A stretch of DNA of 18,777 bases from Croceicoccus sp. (GTDB lineage Bacteria > Pseudomonadota > Alphaproteobacteria > Sphingomonadales > Sphingomonadaceae), in the NCBI GenBank assembly GCA_029936705.1, contig JAPYSD010000017.1:1-18777 (forward strand). Reading direction: 5' to 3'. How positions within the stretch are numbered: position 1 is the stretch's first letter; the number at the start of each line of letters is the position of its first letter. Positions 7,207-13,306 of this stretch are shown one piece after another. The notes below the pieces were generated by a model. It saw only the letters and a program-made list of their open reading frames with translations. It did no database searches and had not been told where the DNA came from. Position numbers and translations under genes: made by a program.

Positions 7207-8622
7207 ATGGCGGAAACGCTTCGCTGCGATGTCGCGGTGATCGGCGCGGGAACCGCCGGCATCGCGGCGGAACGCTCCGCCCGCAAGAACGGCGCGTCCA
7301 CCCTGCTGATCGATCCCGCGTTTCGCGGCACGCTATGCGCCAACACCGGCTGCATGCCGTCCAAGCTGCTGATCGCGGCGGCAAGGGAAGCGCGGCGCAT
7401 CGAACAAGCGGACCTGTTCGGCATAGAAGTCGGGGAAGTCCGCATCGATGGGCCTGCCGTCATGCGCAGGGTCCGCTCCGAACGCGACTGCTTCGCCCGG
7501 CTGACGCGCGAGAGCTTTGACAAGCTGCCCGATGGCATCGCGGTCCACGCCCGCGCCCGGTTCGAAGGACCGAACCGGCTCTGCCTCGACGATGGCCGCG
7601 CGGTCGAGGCCAAGGCGATCGTCATCGCGACCGGTTCCACCGCCGCGCTGCCTCCGCCCTTCGCGGCGCTGGGCGACAAGGTGCTGACGAACGAAAGCGT
7701 GTTCGAACTGCCCGATTTGCCCGGCAGCCTGGCCGTAGTCGGATCGGGCGCGATCGGCCTCGAACTCGCGCAGGCGTTCGCGCACCTGGGCGTTCGGGTG
7801 ACCCTGTTCGACCGCGACGAGACGATGGGCAAGGTCCGCTGCCCCGCCGTGCATGACGCGCTCAGCACCATCATCCGCCGCGACCTCGACGTCCATCTTG
7901 GCGTCGATGTTAAGCCGGAAGTCACGGACAATGGCGTGCGCGTGCGCTGGAGCGGCGAAGCAGGCAGCGGCGAAGACGCGTTCGATCTGCTGCTCGCCGC
8001 CATGGGGCGGCCGCCGCAGCTTGACGGGCTGGACCTTGGCAAGGCGGGCATCGAACTGGACGACAAGGGCGTACCGGTCCACGACCGCCAGACGATGCGC
8101 TGCGGCGACAGCGCGGTCTTCATGGCAGGCGACGCCGCGTCCGACATCCCGCTGTTGCACGAGGCTTCGCACGACGGCGCCATCGCCGGGCGCAACGCCG
8201 CCGCCTTCCCCGCACCGATCACGACCGCGCGGCACGTGCCGTTCAGCATCATCTTCACCGACCCCCCGCTGGCCAGCATCGGCAAGGCCGAAGCGGACGG
8301 CGCGGTCACCGGCAAGGCGGATTATTCCGACCAGGGCCGCGCGCGGGTCGATGGGCGCAACGAAGGCGTCCTGACCCTCTATGCGCAGGCGCCCCATGGC
8401 ACGCTGATCGGCGCCGACCTGGTCGCGCCCGCGGGCGAGCATCTCGCGCATCTGCTTGCCTGGGCGATCGAGCGCGGGACCACCGCGAGCGAGCTGCTCG
8501 AGATGCCGTTCTATCACCCGACCATCGAGGAAGGGCTGAAATCCGCGCTGCGCACGATCTGCGCCGCAACCCCCATCCCGCTACCACAGGACCAGGACAC
8601 CGGAACCCCGCCCGGTGCATGA
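7207..8622 (+). CDS. Dihydrolipoamide-dehydrogenase-like FAD disulfide oxidoreductase
   Basis: This 471-aa protein belongs to the class I pyridine nucleotide-disulfide oxidoreductases. It shows an N-terminal FAD-binding GAGTAG at 13-18, the redox-active disulfide CANTGC (Cys44 and Cys49, spaced as in lipoamide dehydrogenase) followed by MPSK, an NAD-binding GSGAIG at 179-184, the second FAD motif around MAGDA (306-310), and a C-terminal dimer domain. That last domain carries the catalytic His437-Glu442 pair in HPTIEE. It should transfer electrons between NAD(P)H and a thiol/disulfide partner. No 2-oxoacid dehydrogenase E1/E2, glycine-cleavage or lipoyl-domain gene is in the window, so its partner is unknown; a mercuric- or other disulfide-reductase role cannot be excluded. 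It begins 3 bases after the ALDH stop with no strong ribosome binding site of its own, suggesting translational coupling. Confidence 0.9.
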   Translation: MAETLRCDVAVIGAGTAGIAAERSARKNGASTLLIDPAFRGTLCANTGCMPSKLLIAAAREARRIEQADLFGIEVGEVRIDGPAVMRRVRSERDCFARLTRESFDKLPDGIAVHARARFEGPNRLCLDDGRAVEAKAIVIATGSTAALPPPFAALGDKVLTNESVFELPDLPGSLAVVGSGAIGLELAQAFAHLGVRVTLFDRDETMGKVRCPAVHDALSTIIRRDLDVHLGVDVKPEVTDNGVRVRWSGEAGSGEDAFDLLLAAMGRPPQLDGLDLGKAGIELDDKGVPVHDRQTMRCGDSAVFMAGDAASDIPLLHEASHDGAIAGRNAAAFPAPITTARHVPFSIIFTDPPLASIGKAEADGAVTGKADYSDQGRARVDGRNEGVLTLYAQAPHGTLIGADLVAPAGEHLAHLLAWAIERGTTASELLEMPFYHPTIEEGLKSALRTICAATPIPLPQDQDTGTPPGA

Positions 8623-8637
8623 ACGAAGGACCAATAA

Positions 8638-9726
8638 ATGACCGACATTCTTTTCGAGCCGCTGAAACTGGGAGCGATCGAGCTTCCCAACCGCGTGCTG
8701 ATGGCGCCGCTGACGCGCAACCGCTCGCACGCCGACGGCACGCCGGACGCGATGGCGGCGACCTATTACCGCCAGCGTTCCTCTGCCGGGCTGATCATTA
8801 CCGAGGCGACGCAGGTCTCCGCCATGGGCAAGGGCTACAAGGACACGCCCGGCATCTATACCGAAGCGCATGTCGAGGGGTGGAAGCCGATCGTCGAGGC
8901 CGTGCACGCGGGCGGCGGGCGGATCTTCTGCCAGCTTTGGCACGTGGGGCGGATCAGCCATGTCTCGCTGCTGCCTGACGGCGCGCAGCCCGTGTCGTCC
9001 AGCGCGGTGCGCGCCGAGACGCAGACCTTCACCGCGAACGGGTTCGAGGACACGTCCGAGCCGGTCGCGCTCGACGCCGACGGGATCGCCCGCACGCTGG
9101 ACGATTTCGCCAATGGTGCGCGCCGCGCGAAGGAAGCGGGCTTCGACGGGGTCGAGGTACACTCGGCCAATGGCTATCTGCTGGACCAGTTCCTACAGGA
9201 CGGCGCGAATCGGCGCGAGGATCACTACGGCGGCTCGATCGAGAACCGCCTGCGCCTGCTGGGCGAGGTGTTCGACCGGGTCTGCGCCGTGTTTCCGGCG
9301 GACCGCGTCGGCGTGCGCTTTTCGCCGCTCGGGCAGGCGAACGACATTTCCGACAGCGACCCGGAGGCAATCTTCAGCGGCGCCTATCGCATGGCGAGCG
9401 AGCGCGGCCTCGCCTATCTCCACGCGGTCGAGCAGTTCTTCGGCCAAGACAGCAGCGAAGAAGACGCGGCCCTGCTCAAGCGGCTACGCAAGCTGTTCGG
9501 CGGCGTCTATATCGGCAACGGATCCTATGACGGCGAGCGCGCCCGCGCGGCCATCGCCGAGAGCCGGGCCGATGCGATCACCTTTGGCCGCCCGTTCATC
9601 GCGAACCCCGACCTGCCCGAACGCATCCGCATCGGCGCCGACATGAACGAGCCGAACGAGGACACGTTCTATGGCGGCGGGGCGGAAGGCTACATCGACT
9701 ACCCGTTCCTCGACCCGCAGCACTGA
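8638..9726 (+). CDS. Old yellow enzyme family NAD(P)H:flavin oxidoreductase
   Basis: This 362-aa FMN-binding TIM-barrel enzyme reduces activated C=C bonds (enones, maleimides, nitro compounds) with NAD(P)H. Visible family marks are APLTRNR at 23-29 with the flavin-contacting Thr26, CQLWHVGRISH at 98-108, and the active-site run VEVHSANGYLLDQF. In that run His175 and Asn178 should bind the substrate and Tyr180 should be the proton donor. DHYGGSIENR at 196-205 is also typical. His-x-x-Asn is the pair of classical yeast OYE; many bacterial members have His-x-x-His. GAAGGA lies 7 bases before the ATG, 15 bases after the flavoprotein stop, so it is the third gene of the operon. It meets the VOC gene stop to stop with 5 bases between. 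The physiological substrate is unknown. Confidence 0.94.
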   Translation: MTDILFEPLKLGAIELPNRVLMAPLTRNRSHADGTPDAMAATYYRQRSSAGLIITEATQVSAMGKGYKDTPGIYTEAHVEGWKPIVEAVHAGGGRIFCQLWHVGRISHVSLLPDGAQPVSSSAVRAETQTFTANGFEDTSEPVALDADGIARTLDDFANGARRAKEAGFDGVEVHSANGYLLDQFLQDGANRREDHYGGSIENRLRLLGEVFDRVCAVFPADRVGVRFSPLGQANDISDSDPEAIFSGAYRMASERGLAYLHAVEQFFGQDSSEEDAALLKRLRKLFGGVYIGNGSYDGERARAAIAESRADAITFGRPFIANPDLPERIRIGADMNEPNEDTFYGGGAEGYIDYPFLDPQH

Positions 9727-9735
9727 CGCCGTCAG
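9723..9735. other. Perfect palindrome spanning two convergent stop codons
   Basis: CTGACG-C-CGTCAG holds the TGA of the rightward OYE gene (9724-9726) and the TGA of the leftward VOC gene (9734-9732) in its two arms. A short hairpin could form in both transcripts, but the one-base centre and the lack of a T-run make it a weak terminator at best. The symmetry partly follows from two facing TGA codons. Confidence 0.35.
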
Positions 9736-10154
9736 CGGGCGAACAGGCTTTCCAGGCTCTCGAACGCCTTCATCTCGATGGCGTTGCTGCTGGGATCGCG
9801 AAAGAACATCGTGGCCTGTTCGCCCGGCTGGCCCTTGAAACGGACGTGCGGTTCGATGTCGAAGGTCGTGCCGCGCGCCGTCAGCCGGTCGGCCAGCACC
9901 TGCCAGTCCGCCATCGTCAGGATTACGCCGAAATGCGGAACGGGTACGTCATGGCCGTCCACCGCATTGCCGCCCGCGTCGATGCTGCGTTCAGCGTCCA
10001 CCCTGTGCGCGACGATCTGGTGGCCGAAGAAATCGAAATCGATCCACTCGTCGGAACTGCGCCCTTCCGGGCAGCCCATGACATCGCCCCAGAAATGCCG
10101 CGCGGCCTTCAGGTCGTGCACCGGAAACGCTAGGTGAAAGGGCCGGATGGTCAT
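9732..10154 (-). CDS. VOC-superfamily (glyoxalase/dioxygenase-like) protein
   Basis: This 140-aa protein has the paired beta-alpha-beta-beta-beta modules of the vicinal oxygen chelate fold. The expected metal ligands can be placed: His7 in FHLAF at the first strand, His74 in HFGVIL at the start of the second module, and Glu127 in NAIEMKAF at the last strand. RDPSSNAIE is the usual glyoxalase/dioxygenase ending. Such proteins act as lyases, isomerases, ring-cleaving dioxygenases or binding proteins; which one cannot be told here. The ATG at 10154 was chosen because GGAAG lies 8 bases upstream and the domain starts at once; the open frame reaches back to 10226 but has no support there. It is convergent with the OYE and lies downstream of the toxin-antitoxin pair. 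Confidence 0.85.
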   Translation of the reverse strand: MTIRPFHLAFPVHDLKAARHFWGDVMGCPEGRSSDEWIDFDFFGHQIVAHRVDAERSIDAGGNAVDGHDVPVPHFGVILTMADWQVLADRLTARGTTFDIEPHVRFKGQPGEQATMFFRDPSSNAIEMKAFESLESLFAR

Positions 10155-10215
10155 GCGGGGGGCTTCCTTGGAAATGGCGCTGTGCAGTCGTCGGGCACCC
10201 ATAGGAAGCAGCGCC

Positions 10216-10241
10216 GGCCGGGGCAAGCTGCGCCCCCGGCC
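10216..10241 (-). terminator. GC-rich hairpin after the toxin gene
   Basis: Read leftward, GGCCGGGG (10241-10234) pairs perfectly with CCCCGGCC (10223-10216) across a 10-base loop, beginning 16 bases after the toxin stop codon. A shifted pairing with one bulge gives a 9-bp stem and a 7-base loop. No U-run follows, so it may work as a Rho-assisted or bidirectional stop rather than a textbook intrinsic terminator. Confidence 0.45.
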
Positions 10242-10256
10242 CAGCTGCCAATCGGC

Positions 10257-10601
10257 CTAGCTGCCCAGCAACCGCTCACCCAGCAGGGTGCGGAAATCGC
10301 GGCGGCTGTCGGCGACCACCAGCACGGTCACGCGCCCATCCTCGGGCAGGTAGATGATGCGAAACGGCGCGCGCGACAGCTGGCGGAATTCGCGAATGCC
10401 CAGCGCGTCCAGCTCGGGCACCACCGGCCCTTTGGCGGGATGGCTGGCCAGGCTTTCGATCGCCGTTACCAGATCGGCCAGCAGAGCGCCCGCCCCGCCC
10501 TCGCCCGCCCCGCCGCGCTGCGACAGGCGGCGGCGATAGATGCCGGACAGATCGCGCTCCGCCCCGATGGACAGGCGCACGTCGATGGAAGGTTTCGCCA
10601 T
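10257..10601 (-). CDS. Type II toxin, RelE/ParE family
   Basis: This 114-aa protein has the RelE/ParE layout: an N-terminal strand (IDVRLS), two helices, the SHPAKGPVVPEL turn at 53-64, REFRQL at 70-75, FRIIYLPEDGRVTVL at 80-94 and a closing ADSRRDFRTLL. Members either cut mRNA on the ribosome (RelE) or poison DNA gyrase (ParE); the sequence does not decide between them, although the long helix pair and GIREFR are more ParE/RelE-superfamily than strict RelE. It is the second gene of the pair, 18 bases after the antitoxin stop. An odd Gly/Ala-rich stretch, GGAGEGGAGA (30-39), sits where relatives usually carry a charged helix, and is made by an in-frame 15-bp duplication. Confidence 0.85.
   Translation of the reverse strand: MAKPSIDVRLSIGAERDLSGIYRRRLSQRGGAGEGGAGALLADLVTAIESLASHPAKGPVVPELDALGIREFRQLSRAPFRIIYLPEDGRVTVLVVADSRRDFRTLLGERLLGS
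10487..10516. repeat. 15-bp tandem duplication inside the toxin gene
   Basis: Two adjacent copies of a C/G-only 15-mer beginning CGCCCGCCCCGCC (10487-10501 and 10502-10516) agree at the first 13 positions. In the toxin frame they encode the two pentapeptides GGAGE and GGAGA. The repeat length is a multiple of three, so it keeps the frame; expansion or contraction by slippage would change a helix-linker length without killing the gene. Confidence 0.75.
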
Positions 10602-10619
10602 GACCCGGCCGCCCGGCGG

Positions 10620-10886
10620 TCAGCTGCGCGCGCGGATCCTGTCCGCCAGCCCCGCAACCGGCGCGGTGCGGCCCGCGGCCATGTCATCGCGGCCTAGCGC
10701 GATCAGCTTGAGCAGCGCCAGCGCTTCCTGCGTCTGCTCATAGCTGCCGATATCCTGCAGCACCGCCTTCGCTTCTCCGTTCTGGGTCACGATCAGCGGC
10801 GCAGCCCCTTCGCCCAATTCGCGAATGACATCGGCGCTATGCGCCTTCAGAAAGCTGATCGGCTTGACGCGGTCCTGAATATTCAT
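10620..10886 (-). CDS. Type II antitoxin, Phd/YefM family
   Basis: This 88-aa antitoxin has the N-terminal Phd/YefM DNA-binding fold: KPISFLKAHSADVIREL at 8-24, then the strand-turn PLIVTQNGEAKAVLQD at 30-45 and SYEQTQE at 48-54. A C-terminal tail, ending RIRARS, should wrap and neutralise the toxin. Such proteins also repress their own promoter. The frame is open upstream to 10979, but the ATG at 10886 is supported by AAGGA 10 bases before it and by the promoter at 10912-10940. The toxin follows 18 bases downstream in the usual antitoxin-first order. The pair sits between two metabolic genes with which it has no obvious functional link, as is common for mobile toxin-antitoxin modules. Confidence 0.88.
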   Translation of the reverse strand: MNIQDRVKPISFLKAHSADVIRELGEGAAPLIVTQNGEAKAVLQDIGSYEQTQEALALLKLIALGRDDMAAGRTAPVAGLADRIRARS

Positions 10887-10900
10887 GAGCCTGTGGTCCT

Positions 10901-10915
10901 TATTCGGTCCGAATA
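10901..10915. promoter_or_regulatory. Perfect 15-bp operator palindrome for the toxin-antitoxin pair
   Basis: TATTCGG-T-CCGAATA is a perfect inverted repeat with a one-base centre. It lies 14 bases upstream of the antitoxin ATG and overlaps the -10 hexamer and the expected transcription start. Autorepression by the antitoxin or the toxin-antitoxin complex at such a site is the family norm. Confidence 0.7.
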
Positions 10916-10940
10916 TAGCCCATCCTGCCGACGCGTTCAA
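10912..10940 (-). promoter_or_regulatory. Sigma-70-type promoter of the toxin-antitoxin pair
   Basis: On the leftward strand TTGAAC (10940-10935) is followed after exactly 17 bases by TATATT (10917-10912), a near-consensus housekeeping promoter. Initiation would fall near 10905, giving a leader of about 19 bases that contains the AAGGA ribosome binding site (10901-10897). The -10 element overlaps the operator palindrome, so a bound repressor would block polymerase. The promoter fits into the 77-base gap after the upstream GabD-type gene, which gives the module its own expression. Confidence 0.65.
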
Positions 10941-10963
10941 GCATTCCAGTCCCGCCGCGCCGT

Positions 10964-12406
10964 TCAGATCCCCATGCACATATACTTGATCTCGAGGTAA
11001 TCATCGAGGCCGTAGTGCGACCCCTCGCGCCCCAGCCCCGATTGCTTGATCCCGCCGAACGGCGCGACCTCGGTCGAGATCAGGCCGGTGTTGACGCCGA
11101 CCATGCCCGCCTCCAGCGCCTCGCCCACGCGCCAGATGCGCGCCATGTCGCTGGCATAGAAATAGCTGGCGAGGCCGAATTCGGTATCGTTGGCCATGCG
11201 CAGCGCGTCTTCCTCGTTCTCGAAACGGATCAGCCCCGCGAGCGGCCCGAAGGTCTCTTCGCGCGTCAGCAGCATGGCGGGGGTCACGCCCGTCAGCACG
11301 GTGGGCTCGAAATAGGTGCCGCCCAGATCGCTGCGCTTGCCGCCCGCAAGCACCTTGGCGCCGCCGTCCTTCGCGTCCTTCAGATGCTGCTCGACCTTCT
11401 CGACCGCGGCATCGTCGATCAGCGGGCCGATGTCGGTGCCGCCTTCCATGGCGTAGCCCAACTTCAGCGCCTTCACCCGCTCCGTCAGCTTGCTCGCGAA
11501 CTCGTTATAGACGCCCGCCTGCACGTATAAGCGATTGGTGCACACGCAGGTCTGGCCCCCGTTGCGGAACTTGGACACCATCGCCCCGTCGACCGCCGCG
11601 TCGACATCGGCATCGTCGAACACCAGGAACGGGGCATTGCCGCCCAGTTCCATGCTGGCCTTCTTCACCGTCTCGGCACTTTCGCGCAGCAGCTGCCGCC
11701 CGACCTCGGTCGACCCGGTAAAACTGATCTTGCGCACGGTGGGATTGGCAGTCAGCTCGCCGCCGATGGCACTGGCGCTGCCAGTGACGACGTTGACGAC
11801 GCCAGCCGGGATTCCCGCTTCCTCGCACAAGGCTGCGATGGCGAGAGCCGAGAACGGCGTTGCCGAGGCCGGCTTGATGACGATCGTGCAGCCCGCCGCC
11901 AGCGCGGGTCCCAGCTTGCGCGTGATCATCGCGTTAGGGAAGTTCCACGGCGTGATCGCGCCGACCACGCCCACGGGCTGCTTGATCACCACGATCCGGC
12001 GATCCGCCGCGTGCGGGGGAATGACGTCGCCATAGGCGCGCTTCGCTTCCTCGGCGAACCATTCGATGAAGCCTGCGCCATAGGCGATCTCGCCCCGGCC
12101 CTCGGCCACCGGCTTGCCCTGTTCGCGCGAGAGCAGCTCGCCCAGGTCGTCCTGGTGCTGCATCATCAGGTCGAACAGGCGCCGCAGCAGTTTCGAGCGT
12201 TCGCCCGCCGTCTTCGCGCGCCATGCGGGCAGAGCCTTGTTCGCGGCCTCGACCGCGCGGCGGGTTTCGTCCGCGCCCATCTTCGGCACCGTGCCCAGCA
12301 CCTTGCCGGTGCCGGGATCGGTCACGTCGATAACCGCTCCGCCATCGGCGTCGCACCACTGGCCGTCGATGTAACATTGCTGCTTCAGGAAATCGGAAAA
12401 GGGCAT
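10964..12406 (-). CDS. gabD: Succinate-semialdehyde dehydrogenase (GabD type)
   Basis: This 480-aa soluble enzyme should oxidise succinate semialdehyde (or a close homologue such as glutarate semialdehyde) to the acid with NAD(P)+. It has the full length and motifs of the GabD family: TPWNFP at 152-157 with Asn155, the cofactor lysine in IKPAS (Lys178), the general base Glu253 in MELGGNAPF, and the nucleophile Cys287 in GGQTCVCTNR. The second cysteine two residues later (Cys289) is the partner that forms an inactivating disulfide in human SSADH, so redox control is possible. PFGGIKQSGLGREGS near the C-terminus is also typical. GGAG lies 6 bases before the ATG. A 10-bp direct repeat lies 47-73 bases upstream. 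It differs clearly from the shorter ALDH at 5812. Confidence 0.95.
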   Translation of the reverse strand: MPFSDFLKQQCYIDGQWCDADGGAVIDVTDPGTGKVLGTVPKMGADETRRAVEAANKALPAWRAKTAGERSKLLRRLFDLMMQHQDDLGELLSREQGKPVAEGRGEIAYGAGFIEWFAEEAKRAYGDVIPPHAADRRIVVIKQPVGVVGAITPWNFPNAMITRKLGPALAAGCTIVIKPASATPFSALAIAALCEEAGIPAGVVNVVTGSASAIGGELTANPTVRKISFTGSTEVGRQLLRESAETVKKASMELGGNAPFLVFDDADVDAAVDGAMVSKFRNGGQTCVCTNRLYVQAGVYNEFASKLTERVKALKLGYAMEGGTDIGPLIDDAAVEKVEQHLKDAKDGGAKVLAGGKRSDLGGTYFEPTVLTGVTPAMLLTREETFGPLAGLIRFENEEDALRMANDTEFGLASYFYASDMARIWRVGEALEAGMVGVNTGLISTEVAPFGGIKQSGLGREGSHYGLDDYLEIKYMCMGI

Positions 12407-12452
12407 GGCGGCTCCAATTGGCGCGATAGACCGGGGTGCCCTTTCGATCTGG

Positions 12453-12479
12453 TCAATGCCGCGGGTAAATCAATGCCGC
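12453..12479 (-). repeat. Direct repeat GCGGCATTGA upstream of gabD
   Basis: Two exact copies of GCGGCATTGA (12479-12470 and 12462-12453 on the leftward strand) are separated by 7 bases, so the repeat period is 17. They lie 47-73 bases before the gabD start, where an activator or repressor of this gene would bind. They are in the 96-base gap that also receives the 3' end of the ThuA gene. The regulator is not in the window. Confidence 0.5.
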
Positions 12480-12502
12480 CCCCGCCGAATGTGCGCTATC
12501 CG

Positions 12503-13306
12503 CTAGGCGCCCTCGCGCTTTGGCCTGATCCAAGCGATGCCCCGGCGCAGCAGGTCGTAATAGACCGGCAGTTCCCATGCGCAGCGGTCCACGGTGGGCC
12601 ACCAGTCCGCCAGCGGCTGCAGGTCGTAATGCCCGCGGCAATGGCCCAGCGTGTTGTAAAGCACCGCCCCCTTGCCGCGCTGGCGGATATACATCACGGG
12701 ATGCGTGCCGGGCGCATCGGCGGCTTCGGCGAACCCGGTGCCTTCCTCGGTGCACTCGGTCTCCAGCAGCACGTGCAGGTCGCCGTGGGTTTCAAGGTGA
12801 TACAGCTCGTCGGTGGTCTCGAACGGCTCCACCCCGGCGGTCAGCTCGTGGGCAGGGTCGGCGACCGTCACCGTATAGGGCGCGATCGGCGGGTGCGAGA
12901 TGAACTGGCTGCCCAGCACCTCCATGAACAGCGGTGCCTCGCGCGGGGCGTGGAACAGGCCGTCGTCCATCAGCTTCAGGATCGAGTTCGTGCCGTGCAG
13001 CGCATACCAGCGACCGCCCCCCTCGACCCAGTCGCGCAGCGCTTCCTGCGCGGCGTCGCTGGGCACCACGTTGCAGGTATAGCTGATCAGCATGTCGGCG
13101 GCGGCGATCGCCTCGACATTCTCGTAATCCTCGAACACGCGGGTGCGGATGCGCGGATCATCGGCCAGCAGCTTCAGCAGTTCCAGCCGCGCGAAATCGA
13201 TGTCGTGCCACACGCCGCCCGCGATCAGCACGCAGTCGATGCGGGCGGGATGGTCGTCGGCAGTCGCACCCGCCAGCGGGTCGGGCCCGTGGTCGATACG
13301 CTGCAT
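12503..13306 (-). CDS. ThuA-like domain protein (267 aa)
   Basis: ThuA proteins have a class I glutamine-amidotransferase-like fold and are named for trehalose use in rhizobia; most have no proven reaction. Here the fold covers residues 22-260. Marks are VLIAGGVWHD (26-35), YALHGTN at the nucleophile-elbow position (101-107, with Leu-His where amidotransferases have a catalytic Cys), the LGSQFISHP block (131-139), TTDELYHLE (164-172) and NTLGHCRGHYD (218-228). The missing Cys argues against glutaminase activity. The start is fixed by context: ATG at 13306 shares its A with the TGA of the Rieske gene (TGATG), so it is translated by coupling right after the oxygenase. This suggests it works on the oxygenase substrate or product, perhaps a sugar-like or polyol compound, but that is inference. 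Confidence 0.82.
   Translation of the reverse strand: MQRIDHGPDPLAGATADDHPARIDCVLIAGGVWHDIDFARLELLKLLADDPRIRTRVFEDYENVEAIAAADMLISYTCNVVPSDAAQEALRDWVEGGGRWYALHGTNSILKLMDDGLFHAPREAPLFMEVLGSQFISHPPIAPYTVTVADPAHELTAGVEPFETTDELYHLETHGDLHVLLETECTEEGTGFAEAADAPGTHPVMYIRQRGKGAVLYNTLGHCRGHYDLQPLADWWPTVDRCAWELPVYYDLLRRGIAWIRPKREGA

Noticed and set aside
7119..8517. Two leftward open frames opposite the disulfide oxidoreductase
   Set aside because: Both are shadows of a gene with FAD, NAD and CxxxxC motifs; one is Ser/Arg/Thr-rich low-complexity sequence.
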